Assembly (NCBI GenBank): GCA_030770425.1
Contig: JASJFT010000037.1
Span: 124,001 to 188,000 of the forward strand
Length of the DNA: 64,000 bases
DNA from: Darksidea phi
Lineage: Eukaryota; Ascomycota; Dothideomycetes; Pleosporales; Lentitheciaceae
Direction of reading: 5' to 3'
Made by a program: the position numbers and the translations under genes. Positions 1 to 11,425 of the stretch are shown in pieces. Below the pieces are notes generated by a model. That model was given only the letters and a program-made list of their open reading frames with translations. It was not told the origin of the DNA and searched no databases. Numbering within the stretch: the first letter of the stretch is position 1; each line of letters begins with the position of its first letter.

Positions 1-362
1 TTTATAGCCGTGAGAGGTTGGTCAACGTGTACTGTATCTAGATTCTGCCTACTAAAGAGGTTTAGCTATTCGCGTACCCCTCCAGCATCCCTATTAGTCC
101 TATGACTATTAAAGTCTTGTACTCAAAAGCCCAGTGCAACATGTTAGAAGCCGAAAGCTAGTAACGCCAACGCACCGCCCCGTAAAATCCTGAGCAAAGG
201 AGAGCATGCAATGAGGAACGACGCCTGTAAATGAAGGTATTTGAAAATTCCCGCCCATGATGCTTGTATGTCGCACAATTTCATAAGCACCGTCACCGTA
301 CAAGCCAGTGCTCACATCGTGTTCGGAGTCATTCGTTGTCCATCGTAAAATAGCAGTGTGGT

Positions 363-1792
363 TCAGACCCGGACTCCACCGCCGCCGGTCCATCTAAGCC
401 TTCTGAGACCCATTCCAGCGCCCTTCATGCCAGATGCAGCCTCCTTACCGCATCGACCCGCCTCGGTCCCGGCAGCGCCAATCTGGCCCATAGCCTCTGC
501 ATGACCCGCCTCTTTACCTACAACATAGCCAGCGGAGAAGCTGAGGGCGCTCACGAGGACGACAACGCCGGCGCTGACGACCCACGTAAGCAGCGTTGGG
601 CTGATCTCATCAACCAATGGACCCGTTCTCCTAGCTTTCTTGACCGCGCGACGATCTTTGCTACTACTACGCGGTGCTACGGTGGCGGGTGGGCTTGCTT
701 TGCGCTTGGACTTATCGGAAGGGCTGCTGCTGGCAGTGCGGGGAGAAGAGGCACATGGGACACCCATGGATGCAGCACGGCTACTTGTATCTTCCGTTAT
801 CTCGCCAAGGGCCACTGATTCGGGCACTAGACGAAGCGACGTTGGGTCGATGCGGCCCGAGTTGTTGGAGGTAAGGGTTCGTGGCTGACCGGGCTTTGGT
901 AGTCCGCGTACAGCCGCTGCGGCGGTAAGAAGAGTTGATAGACTGGCTCGCAAGGCTTCGTCGTGATCAGCTTGAGCATTAGGCGATACAACGTCGAAGT
1001 GAGAGTGCTGCGGGTAGGAATGTCGCTGCGATGAAGGTCTAGCTGCGGGCCTCCGAGGGGTTTGGGCAGTGCCTGACTGTGTCCGGATAGCATGCTGGGT
1101 GGGTGGGTGCGAGAAGGCATTTGGCCGCGGTTCGAACTGTCGCCGTGTAGATCTGGGATAGTTCACTGCCGTAGCATTCTCATCATCGTCCTCATCTTCA
1201 TCGTCCCCTTCTCGTTCCGACATGGTCTCGGAAGACGCAACCGAGTATGGGCCTCGCGACGGCCGCCTCAGCTCATTCTGCAGAGGAGATGGCCCGATAC
1301 CTTCGGTCGAAGATGTCATGACCCGGTCCGACTCGCTCTCACTCTCATCATACTCTTCTTGGCTGCTGTTGCCTCCGACTGTGTTTGTAACGCGGTGTCC
1401 GGTGCCGACCAGGAACTGGCCGTGGCTGCGCGAGCGTCTTCGTCGACGGTGGAAATTCCAATCATGCTGAACACGAAGGCCAGTTGTAATGATCTCAGTA
1501 TCGGCGGCGGAGGACAGCGAGGATGAAGACGGTCTGGAGCCTATCTCGATCCATGACTCTGCGAGACCGAGGTTGTGTAAGCTATCGCTCATTATGACAA
1601 GCTGTTGAAGAGCGGTTGAGGGGTTCAAGGACATAGTCTGAACTCCACTAAAGGCTGAAAATACTGACCTTCGGAATGATGTTTCGAGGGCACTGACGGG
1701 TTCGGTGGGGCCATGGTGTGATTCTGTTGTGGTGGGGTATCTTGCGGCTGGCTAACGCCCTGCCTCGAGTGCGGTTGGTTCTGTTGCTGCAT
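363..1792 (-). CDS. Tail-anchored membrane protein with candidate Atg8-interacting motif
   Basis: Two exons, 1792-1669 and 1558-363 (439 aa). The 110-bp intron has a GTCAGT donor, a CTTAC branch site and a CGCAG acceptor, and joining it keeps frame. The ATG at 1792 opens a Q/P/N/H-rich leader that runs through the splice into E-S-W-I-E-I (residues 42-47) and a Ser-rich stretch, then a long Arg/Ser/acidic disordered region. The only hydrophobic segment is at about 364-388, followed by a Gly/Ala-rich basic tail, so it is probably a C-terminal membrane anchor. W-x-x-I preceded by Glu and Ser fits the Atg8-family-interacting motif pattern. Fungal selective-autophagy receptors such as S. pombe Atg43 combine such a motif with a membrane anchor, but I see no family-level match and do not claim orthology. 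Role and organelle are unknown. Confidence 0.7.
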
Positions 1793-3067
1793 CACGTCTC
1801 CCAGGACCTCCAGGTGTTTTTAAAAGCCCACCTGCGAGACCGGTCCCTCTAATCTTCACAGGCTACACCGTGCGTTGTCCGGCGAGTATGCGCTCAAGTG
1901 GAGCAGTGCCGATCTCGATTCTCTGTTCAAACGGCGGTTCCAAGGACACAGGAGCAACAACTCTCAACAAGAGGAAAGACTCCACACCACGCAGTCTAGT
2001 CGAGTCGTCGCCTACGTCGCGATTGGAGATAAGACTTAAGCCCGCTCGTTGACGCTATGACAGCCCGGCGCAGAGGCCAACGTTTGGCACAATGACGTCT
2101 CGGTAGGACGCGTTTCGATCGTCACTCTTGTTCAGTGGGGCACCCTGCGCGGCATGGAAAGAACAGGCTTCAGGACCGTCGAGAGATGGAGAAAGGTGAG
2201 GTGTGGGGGCGGGGGAATGTATATAGAGAAGGTCTGGTGTGTACGCGAGGGCGGGACGACGTTCCCAGGTGCGTGTGCTGGCCTGCAGGTTGGTCACAAT
2301 GCCGGAATGGCGGTGGAGGTGTCGAATCATTGGACCGCACATCTTCCGAGATGGGGCTTAGCCTTGACCGCGTGCTCACACGCCTCAGCACTTGAGACAC
2401 CGATATCATTTTGTATCGACATTTGCAGGCTTCCACAGTACAGCCTGACACCTTCAAGAGTCGTCTTTCGGCGCCACGGAGTCATGTACTCGCTCCTAGT
2501 AGTACGGCCTTCCGAGTCGATGCAAGGTGGTGGGTGCATGTCGCGCCATGGTCAGGATATACATGGCCAGTGTCCCATAGGTGGTGCTCGTAATGCTGGT
2601 TTCATTATCTGCAACACGGCAACAAATCTCCAAACCTACTACCTCTATAGTTACTTTATCAAGCTCTAAAACACCAAAAGATACTCCTTCCGTACGCCAG
2701 TCATGGACACAAGCGCCCACTGCCATGCTATGAATGATCGCAATATAGTGCCTTCGTAAAGGAAAGTAATAAACAAAGAGAAAGGAAATTGCTCAAGATG
2801 CCGTGAGACCGTGGAGAGGGCATTTTCCGTAGGCACTGCCAGATCGGCCCTGACAACAGCTCTAGAAGTCAAGTATGGATGTGCCACTGTCCCCAGCGGC
2901 AACGCACAAGCGAAACCGCCTCCAATATTGGTAAATATGATACAAAAGGACAGGGAGAAGGTAGAAACACATCACACCTTTGCCGATGGTGAACGAAAAA
3001 ATTCGATGAGGCCAGCCGTCGACCCAGAACAAAACCCAAGAACTCATGCGAGTTGCCTCATTAGTGA
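1793..3067. other. Intergenic, no gene seen
   Basis: This stretch holds the 5' side of the tail-anchored gene and the 3' flank of mnn10. The open frames here (for example 2154-2669 plus) have erratic composition, no recognisable motif and no supporting splice sites. The region may contain untranslated leader or trailer, but I see no gene, RNA or repeat in it. Confidence 0.5.
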
Positions 3068-4510
3068 TTACCCTTTCTTTTCCTGCTTTTTTGATTGCTT
3101 GCGAGCTTTGATCGAATCGCTTATCCAATCCTTGAACTTTTCCCAGGGGTTCCTGTTCAGACGGTTGCTGAGCTGGCGGTAGTTGTACATCTCGGCCCAA
3201 CAATCGCGACCCCACTCGCAGCCCGCCATATTCACAAGGAAATCTCGCTCCTTCTCCTGGTAGTGGATATGCGGATCGTCTCCCTTGTCGCCACATGCTC
3301 CTGGCGGGAAGCTGTTGATTTTGCGTTGGTGGATGAATGCCAAGTGCGGGCGAATCCAAGGCTGATTCCGGTACATGTATTCCAACGCGTCCTGCTCTTT
3401 GTGCTCCCATTCCATATGCTTCTGCTCATAGCCAACCGGATCCCACCAAATGTCCAACAGTCTGTCGGTCCAGACGCTTCGGCGGACGAAGAACGATCCG
3501 AGGTTGAAACCACCACAGTCTTGTGGTACCAGCATGTTGATTGAGTCGACCTTGCCATCACCGACTGGTGATCGAGTTTCAGGGTCCAAGTATTCGTCTG
3601 TAAGCGGGTGTGAGATATTCAATGGGTTGTAGACGTTGATGTCTCGGTACGTGATGGCGCCGAGTTGTTTGAAAATGTGGTTCTGTAGGGAATAGGTCGG
3701 CTCCATGATGAAAGTATTCGTGTCAAGCCACCAGAACCTACTTCATGTTAACGGATGAACACGCCTCACAGTGGGTTACATACCACTCAGCATGCGGATA
3801 CTTGCGCATGGCATTCCTGATGGTGTCCACCTTCTCCCAGCTCTCTCTCCACTCGTGCGCATATCGCTTCTTTGTGCTCATGTCGACAATCTCCAGGTCG
3901 TAACCCCACTTTTGGGTGTACTTCTTCTTGTTTTTGACGCTGTCCCTCTCTATCGCCCATTCTCTGGGACCCTTCCACTCCATGACACCTCCGCCCTGGT
4001 TCGCTGCCAGGATGATTACGTACTTGTTGCCGCCACCGAACCATGAAGACCGCCGGTATACACGATGTAAGGCTGCAGCCGTTAGCTGTCTCTCCAAAAC
4101 CTGGACACAGCTTACTCACGAGTAACGTAGAACAAGATGTAGCTGAGGACGACCAGCAATATCAACCCCAAGGGTTTCCGCATGCGCCAGAGATTCCATG
4201 CAATTCTATTCAGCATCTGCATCACTTTGCTGCCCTGGTATCGGCCGCGGCCGAGCTTCTCCTTCTCCGCGTAGCTGAAGGGTAGACTCGTCGAGATGCG
4301 TCGAAAGTGCTTGCCGAAGAAGCCCTGATTCCGAGGGTTGAACGCAGTGTATCCCTTCACTTCTGCACTCCGCGCCTGAGCCGAAGCCCAAGTGACATTC
4401 TGTGGTCCTCCGTTTGCGAAAGGACTGGTCCGCCCACCAGAGTCGTACGGTGTGTTGAGGCCCGGACTTGACCAGCCTCCAGGTCGCGGCGACTGTGATC
4501 TCGAGGACAT
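3068..4510 (-). CDS. mnn10: Alpha-1,6-mannosyltransferase, Mnn10/GT34 family
   Basis: Three exons, 4510-4120, 4072-3784 and 3737-3068 (449 aa). Both introns are GT-AG and the joins restore family sequence (Y-V-T-P-L-H-R and H-A-E-W-F-W-W-L-D). GT34 Mnn10 is a Golgi type II membrane protein that extends the alpha-1,6-mannan backbone of N-glycans within M-Pol II. Visible here are a short Pro/Ser-rich cytoplasmic tail, one membrane segment at about 111-130, the donor-site region around W-W-L-D-T-N, and the family C-terminal half with G-G-F-N-L-G-S-F and H-x-E-W-x-x-K-E-Q-D-A. I chose the ATG at 4510 because the following S-R-S-x-S-P-R-P-G-G is the usual Mnn10 N-terminus. The frame stays open upstream to about 4770 without an ATG, so a further 5' exon is possible. 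Confidence 0.9.
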
Positions 4511-6497
4511 GTCGTAAGAAGGGGTGCCGGGAATCGGAGGTAGGCTTTCCCCCACGGAGGGTCCCGAGATGCCGCTGGTGTGTCCGACTCTGCTACGCGG
4601 TGCGGAGCTGTCGTCGAGGTTGAGGTTCGGCGGTTGTCTCGCAGCTGATGATCGCCTCCGACGCTGGCCAGACGAGGCGGAGAAAGAGTTCGGGGAAGCC
4701 AGGGCGAATGACTTTTGATGAGGTGTGGAGGCTGCGCGGAATGAAGGACGCCCGCTGCGCGTGGCTTGTCACAAGACGGCCCGTAGGACTGGGCTACCGA
4801 CGGGACGCGGTCGGCGCAAGGAATTGCCGCTCAACGGTTCTGCAGAAACAAGGCGCCTCGAAGGGGTGCAGTTGTCTGCGATAGAGAGGTTCTCCAACGG
4901 CGAGCGGGAGCGGACCTGGTCGCACTGAGAGCGGAAGGGAGGGTCGAGGTTGCGCTGTGAAACGTAGTAGTGCCGTCCTTGCTAGTAATTAGCACGGCTG
5001 CGCAGGTGAAAGACTGCTGACTCGGTGAAGACGGCAAGAGAACCGCCCACGAAAAGGAGGCTCTCGCCGGCGAAGTATTCGGTACGGTGTCTTTTCAGTC
5101 GACGCATGGATAGCTTGGCATGCGGCCAGATCAAGGAGCGATAGCTCGAGTTAGCCCCACCCGCTTTCCTCCTATTTACCTCGACACTAATTACTTCTCC
5201 TTCCGGCACACCATGCGCGACGGGGGAGGCGGAAGAGCTGAGCTGACGCTGGCGGGCAATGGCGTGGATGACCGTCAGTGCAGCTCGTCCAGGTGGCATC
5301 AAGCAATATAAATAGCTCGGCAGCTCCAGCGGGGACCAGAGGCACCCAATTCGGTAAGAATCTCTACCCAAGTGCAAAGGAGTCATTGCGCGCCCGTGTC
5401 TGCAAATACTGCCCTTTCACGGTACCATGCTCGATCGAGAGACTGTGTTCGTCGAGGCGAGATGCTTGGGGGGTACGAAAGGGGGCATACGAACTAGATG
5501 CACACCCTCGTTCTCCGCGACGGAGCATCTAGAACGACAACGACCACCTGTACACCATTGCCTACATCAAGGCCCCGGCGGAGAAGGTCGTTGTTCCATT
5601 GAAGAGCAAGTGCAGAAGATCCCTAGATAATGCCTCTGGGCTTTGGCCTTGGGGCGCGCGCGCTCTCTCCCTTTAACCATCGTTCTTGTGTGCGCCGCAA
5701 TCGGCCGTGGTCGCATAATAGTACAGCAGCCACAAATGGAAAGGTGCGAGTCCTTGGCATCTGCCGTTGGCGCCTCGAGAAAGGAAGCAGGCGCTTAGCA
5801 CGTAGCTTCTTAGACCTCACTGGCTGCCCGCACCTCATCCCATCATTTGGCCGTCGCCTCGCGCTCTGGAGCGTCTCAGATGTCGCCCTTTGTTGTACAT
5901 TTGAAGCCCAGCGAATCTCAGGCGCCTACGACACTCAATCCTGCGAGATGGCGCCCGCCATGAGGCAGATCCACTCTGCTGGCAACCTCTCCCTCCAATC
6001 ATGCCATGCAGCGCCCTGCCTTCACTCTGTATCGCCCGGTTGACATGCACTTCAGTTAACGTGACCAGCGCTTCTGTCAAATCACAGGACAAAGGCGCCA
6101 ACTCTATAAGAAGCTATACAGTATGTAGTATGGCGGGTAGGCAGCGGGGGTATTCGAGGTACCCAAAGTCTCGGGGTCGCGCGACCACGACAGCGAACCC
6201 TCTTTTCTTCGGTCCCTCATTCTTTCTGTAGTTAATCCTCTCCTTCGATTTCACCACGTTATTTTGCCCTGTACCGCTCCTTATTCTCTTTGTTGTTGTT
6301 CGTTTCCGTCTTCCCGAACCTTTGTTTGTTTAAACGCCCAACGAGCAGATCGCAAAACTGTCTCTGTTTCATGAGGACAATGCATTGTCTGCAGAACTTC
6401 GATTGAGCAACCTCGACCGTCGCCTCTACCAAACCACCCCCCTCTCTCTTTGACTTCAATCACCGCAGACACCATTCGAAATTTCATCATCACCGCT
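4511..6497. other. Divergent intergenic region
   Basis: A 2-kb gap between the starts of mnn10 (minus) and the 1110-residue membrane protein (plus). The first 260 bp next to mnn10 are open in its frame and read as Ser/Arg/Pro-rich sequence, so they may be an unannotated N-terminal extension. About 6220-6450 is pyrimidine-rich, as expected of a leader for the plus-strand gene. Other open frames have no recognisable content. Confidence 0.45.
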
Positions 6498-9400
6498 ATG
6501 AGCACCCAGCATGCCGACCCCCCCAGACAGCAGTCGCAATCGACAGCACTGCAACCAATAACGAAAACAGGTACTCGTGTAATCAACAATGCGGGTTTTG
6601 AGTCACAAGGATCGAGTCACGGGCAGGGCCAGGATGAACCCATATTGGTACATTTCAATGGCCATTTTAATGGCCAGTTCAACGGTGCATTTATTCTTCC
6701 AAACAACATGTATCAGCAAGCAACGACCGAAGGCGATGCACAAATTGCCGCGCGAAGAGCTATGACGAAGCGCAACTCGCGGTCATTCGTGGCGAGGATG
6801 TCGAGGAATCGGTCGCGCAAGATGGAGGTTATTGGAAGGTCAGCAAAGCCGGGTATTACCGTGGACACGAGCTTCGCAAGACACAGAGGGAACGCGCCAC
6901 ATCAGGTCTATCCACAAGACAATGCAGAGAGGGGCGACGGACCGACCAAAAAGCAAAGCTGGTTCGGTCTAGGACGGTCTGGTACAAAGACGAAGGGTCT
7001 GGGAATCAGTAAAGGCACGCCTCAGCCGGACCGCCAAGGGGGCTCTCCAAACCACAGGAACGTATCATATCAGTCGAACTCGAGTAGTGACCATATCACT
7101 GGATCCTTTGGTGCCGACTTTTCGACCACCAAGGACCCCAAGACCGCCGACTCATTAACAGCCGGCAGCAAGTCATGGCAAGAGATCTCACCGTGGGACC
7201 GTCCCATTCCAATCGGCATATCCATTCCCTCAGACAGCGTACCCGACTTCAGCCCGTATCAGACATCGCGCCAACGATCAGACAGCGATGCGACCCTCGC
7301 AACCCCAAGCATCATTATCACGCCAGCTGATGCGATGAAGTCTGTTTGGTCACCTGACACCGCCTCTGATTATACACCTGCTCGAGCGTCTAGTTTCTAC
7401 TCTCGCACCACTTTTAACATGCAAAGCAACAATTCCTACGTACCGCCTGTTCCAGCTCTCCCCGCAGACATACACAAGATGTCAGGTAGAAATGGATATC
7501 CCTCTCACACAAGAAATGATACATTAGACTCCGCTGGAACGGCCTTTGAGGAAGAGGATGAAGACAAACGAAAAGACCGCATCATGTCTACGGGGACTTT
7601 CTTCGAAGAAGACGACACGCCTCTACAGGACAAGACAACTCAATCCACGCTCACCGTCGATACATCTACGATTCCCACGCCTCGCAGGTCTCAAGGATGG
7701 TGGAATGTAATCACAACACCATTCGTGATGTCTCGCAGCAATTCAATATGGACCCAGGGTGGCTTTGGTGCGCAGAAGACTCCAGATATGCCAATAATGC
7801 CCGCCGAATATGGAATTCGAAAAGAGCCTCCATCGACGCCATCTACCTATATATGGTCGGCAACTGAGAAAAGCGCTTCTGTTCGAGGCGATTCGCCTTT
7901 GTTGCCGCCTTCTCTATCTCCAGCCGTCGTGACTCCCGAAGTAAATGGGCATGTGCTATCCAATCGGGGTGTTACGGGGAGCCAAAACAAGGCAAACGAT
8001 CACGGGCCTGACTTTCTTGACAACGCACCCGTTACTCAAGACAAGGCTCTAGATCAAAAGCAACAAACAATCCCTTCATTTGACAAAAATAAGTCCTCTC
8101 CTCTCTCGACAATGTCCGCCACACCAGCCATTGGTAATACTCCAGTGGGGACGGTCTCGACGATGCGCCCGATGGAAGACCAGGCACGAGCCATCGACGT
8201 CAACATAGAGCTGCAGGACAGACGGCCAGGAGCAAACACGCAGGGAATTAATGCCAACACACCATCGTCACAATCTGTACACGTCCTGCCAGAACCAACC
8301 CAGTTCTCAAACGTAGACCTATCCATGCCAAAGAACAGCGCAACGCAACAGGCCGTTCCCGTTTTCCCGCCGCCACCAACCTCCGCTCAAAAGAGTCCCC
8401 AATTTAGCTACGAAAGTGGCAGCCGGTCAAATACCCCAGTATCTACAACGGATGCTTCCAAAATGAAATCTCAGAAACACCATCGCAAAGTGGATAACAT
8501 CTTCTCCCGACTCGTGCTCTGTAGACGGAAAAAGGAGGCTGGTGTTGATAACAAGAAGAAAAAGCAGAAGCGCTCACGGTGTTTTTTATGCTGTGGATGC
8601 TGCCTTATCATCCTGGTCCTTCTCGCCATCATAATACCACTCGTGGTAGTCTTCACGAAGAAGAACAGGGGTGGCCCGATGGATGTAGGACCAGGCCAGA
8701 AGCCGCCAGGCCAGGAGACGCCATCCAAATGGCTGAACCTAACCGGCTACCCCCCAATTCCCACGGGCATCTCCACCATTGCACAACCTGAAGCCTCGGA
8801 AGAGCAGAGTGGATGCGTTGAGCCTGCCACTATGTGGAGTTGCGCTCTTCCAAAGGAGCAGCACGCCGATATCAGCCCAAACAAACCGGACCAACCCAAC
8901 TTCAAGCTCGAGATCATCTTCGAGAATGGAACGGTGGCCGATCCGTCGAAGACTCGCCCCGTAAGAAGAGCCGCCAACCCGGTAGCGGCAGGTGCATTCA
9001 TTCGTTCTGGCCTCATCATGGTCCGAGACGCTCTTTCGCCATCACCAGCCGTCCCTAGTGTGGATGAAAGGAAATTTTTGGGCCAGACTACCGAGAAGAA
9101 CTCTGCTCCTTTCGAAGGTGAAGACACACCTTTCTTCATCAGCCTCCAAGAACCAAAACCGGCAACGGCTTCCCGCGTTGCTAAGCGTGCCGTCGACCCA
9201 GATGATCCCACAAACATCACTGGCGTGATCCCTCCTCCCGAACTCCAAAGCGATGGCACTGCTGCACCGGCAAACCTATTGCCATTTCCCTCTGCGCAGC
9301 CGTTACGGCTCTTCAACAGAGGCACACCCGAGGAGCACTATGGTTTTTATACATACTTTGACCGCTCCATCTTTCTAAAAGAGATCACCAACGAGCTGAC

Positions 9401-9830
9401 TCGCGGCGGCAACCCCGCAGATACGGACGGAGGAAGTCTTCGAGATGCAGCCAAGCTGAGGTGCACATTCACACAGACACGCTTCCTGATGCAGATCTGG
9501 ACGCGGAGTGAGAAGGCAAAGCCTCTGCTAGGTGGATCCGCTCAGAACGGTTCCGGTAATACATTCGAGAGACCGGGCACGTTCCCGTATCCAGTCACGG
9601 TTACGGTCGATCGGCACGGAGGAGAATATAAGAAGAAGAACCTTTTCTGCTACAAGATGGAGAACGACACCAGCATCGTCAACAAGAGTGCGAACAAGTT
9701 CTTCTGGTTTGAGGACCGCAAGTTCGGAGGCAACCTTGTCAATGACACGCAGGGGAAGCAGGATGTGCAGGGACCCATTGATGGTGGGTCTGGAGGGTGC
9801 GGGTGCAAGTGGCAGAACTGGTTGAATTGA
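6498..9830 (+). CDS. Large single-pass membrane protein with conserved outer domain
   Basis: Intronless, 1110 aa. The frame opens earlier (6450) only with a TTG, so I use the ATG at 6498. The first 650 residues are polar, Ser/Thr/Pro-rich and probably disordered and cytosolic. A Lys/Arg cluster precedes a Cys-rich hydrophobic segment at about 695-720 (C-F-L-C-C-G-C-C-L-I-I then L/V/I), which suggests palmitoylation next to a transmembrane helix. The outer C-terminal half starts with L-N-L-T-G-Y-P-P-I-P-T-G and has C/W pairs (M-W-S-C-A-L-P) typical of a conserved filamentous-fungal family that databases sometimes label glycoprotease. I see no protease motif. The N-x-S/T sites fit an exposed domain. 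Function is unknown; a surface sensor or wall-linked receptor is only a guess. Confidence 0.8.
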   Translation: MSTQHADPPRQQSQSTALQPITKTGTRVINNAGFESQGSSHGQGQDEPILVHFNGHFNGQFNGAFILPNNMYQQATTEGDAQIAARRAMTKRNSRSFVARMSRNRSRKMEVIGRSAKPGITVDTSFARHRGNAPHQVYPQDNAERGDGPTKKQSWFGLGRSGTKTKGLGISKGTPQPDRQGGSPNHRNVSYQSNSSSDHITGSFGADFSTTKDPKTADSLTAGSKSWQEISPWDRPIPIGISIPSDSVPDFSPYQTSRQRSDSDATLATPSIIITPADAMKSVWSPDTASDYTPARASSFYSRTTFNMQSNNSYVPPVPALPADIHKMSGRNGYPSHTRNDTLDSAGTAFEEEDEDKRKDRIMSTGTFFEEDDTPLQDKTTQSTLTVDTSTIPTPRRSQGWWNVITTPFVMSRSNSIWTQGGFGAQKTPDMPIMPAEYGIRKEPPSTPSTYIWSATEKSASVRGDSPLLPPSLSPAVVTPEVNGHVLSNRGVTGSQNKANDHGPDFLDNAPVTQDKALDQKQQTIPSFDKNKSSPLSTMSATPAIGNTPVGTVSTMRPMEDQARAIDVNIELQDRRPGANTQGINANTPSSQSVHVLPEPTQFSNVDLSMPKNSATQQAVPVFPPPPTSAQKSPQFSYESGSRSNTPVSTTDASKMKSQKHHRKVDNIFSRLVLCRRKKEAGVDNKKKKQKRSRCFLCCGCCLIILVLLAIIIPLVVVFTKKNRGGPMDVGPGQKPPGQETPSKWLNLTGYPPIPTGISTIAQPEASEEQSGCVEPATMWSCALPKEQHADISPNKPDQPNFKLEIIFENGTVADPSKTRPVRRAANPVAAGAFIRSGLIMVRDALSPSPAVPSVDERKFLGQTTEKNSAPFEGEDTPFFISLQEPKPATASRVAKRAVDPDDPTNITGVIPPPELQSDGTAAPANLLPFPSAQPLRLFNRGTPEEHYGFYTYFDRSIFLKEITNELTRGGNPADTDGGSLRDAAKLRCTFTQTRFLMQIWTRSEKAKPLLGGSAQNGSGNTFERPGTFPYPVTVTVDRHGGEYKKKNLFCYKMENDTSIVNKSANKFFWFEDRKFGGNLVNDTQGKQDVQGPIDGGSGGCGCKWQNWLN

Positions 9831-11425
9831 TGGATTCGGTTCCTTTCTGCATTGTTGCTTCTACCATTGTGGTAACGAGGAAGAGCATTCTGCATATTAG
9901 CGGCGTTTTAGCATACCGTTTGACGTTGTGGGTTTGCTTGATGACGTTTATACCCATCGGCTTCTGAAGGTTGCTCGTTTTACATGAACAGCAGTTCGGC
10001 ATGGCTCAACGGCCTCTTGATTCCTCGCCACTGGATGGCCCTCCTGTACAAAATATTCGGCGTCAGATAGCGCAGTACCTAATAATCAATCCACTTACCT
10101 TTGATCACGACGAGCATGGCCTTTCGAAGGACAATGCTCGGTTCGCGATACGTACAACAACGACAGACGGACGATGTTCGGCAATCGGCAGCACCTCGCT
10201 GTGGCGATGGCCCTAGCGGCACGGACCCACAGCAAGCGAGGACCCTGTCCCGCGTGCCGATACGAAGCACGTTGCTGAAGCCTCAAGTCTGATTCGACGT
10301 CTGCACACGCGTCTTTCGGCCATCTCATCACCCAGCCAGCAAATTTGCAGCGGCATTTTCCTCGTGTCGGAGACGGACCTCCTTCCGTGGGACTGGGCTT
10401 GCCATGCTTGCCATGCAATAGAAGCTTTTGGCGCCCCTTGAGCTTGCCGGGCTTGTGCCAGCCTTCCAAGCGGACAAGGCCTTGGCCCGCGGCAACCATC
10501 CATGGCTCGCACGAGCATGAAGAGGTTGTGTTTGGGGCAAAGAGCTGTCGGTAGGCCAAGAGCCATGCATGAGACTCTGCAGGTAACTGTGCTGGATCGT
10601 CGCCTAAGTGCAGACCTACCGATGCCGGTTTGAGAGGGAGATGGGCAATAGTGCATGCCGGAGCCTGGCTTGGGGGGGTGTCGCATGCTCCTTTACGCTA
10701 TTCGGTAGTGCCCGTTCAACACTGCTCCACCTCGCCCGCCGCCGAAGCACCCGGCGCAGTGTCTACCTAAGATTTCCCCGGCCGGCTCTGGCAAGACGTA
10801 TAAAGCCGCACAGCATGCCTCGTCTATGCCAACCGCCCTCGACGCCTTCTCGCATCTTTTGGTGCATCCACATCCCAGGCGCACCGTCCAGTCCATCCCC
10901 GACTACCCGCGCATTTGGTGCAAGAATCTGACATCTTTGCTCAACGCGGCCACGGCCAAATTGTTAGCCAGTCAGGCGCCAGATCCCGCAACGTGCTGCA
11001 ACGCTTCGATTCGACGTTTCTCAGATACAATTGCGTCTCCATCTCAGAGCAAGTGACTGACGACGTCATCGTTTGGTACTGGCTCCCGCTGCACGATTCG
11101 CCCTACGCCCGAAGGAACTTGTTGCTTAAAGGCTTGGGCGGCGACGCTGTAAATCAGACTTCCTCTCAAGATTTGGAGGACGACTCATCTATCCAAAACA
11201 CCTCCGGATCGAGTCATGGAGCCACCTTCCCTACGCGATTGGGGTGCGGCTGCCCCGCATGGTCCTAACATGACTGGCGAGCACCGAGCTACCATGGATG
11301 TACGCCATGGTAAGCACGACCAAAATATATGCCCTAACTCACTTGGACATTTTTGCCGTCCCTGCTCAGATCGTTCGTGAACGGAGCAAAGCTACGAGCC
11401 CTCATGAGTACAGACATCGCTAACC
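9831..11425. other. Intergenic, promoter side of the transporter
   Basis: The stretch between two plus-strand genes. A TATA-like TATAAAG lies near 10799-10805, but it is 620 bp from the transporter ATG, so its relevance is uncertain. Open frames on both strands show no recognisable protein. No repeat or RNA gene was seen. Confidence 0.4.

Noticed and set aside
2154..2669. 171-residue plus-strand open frame between the first two genes
   Set aside because: Composition is erratic with no hydrophobic core or family features; overlaps other equally long frames.
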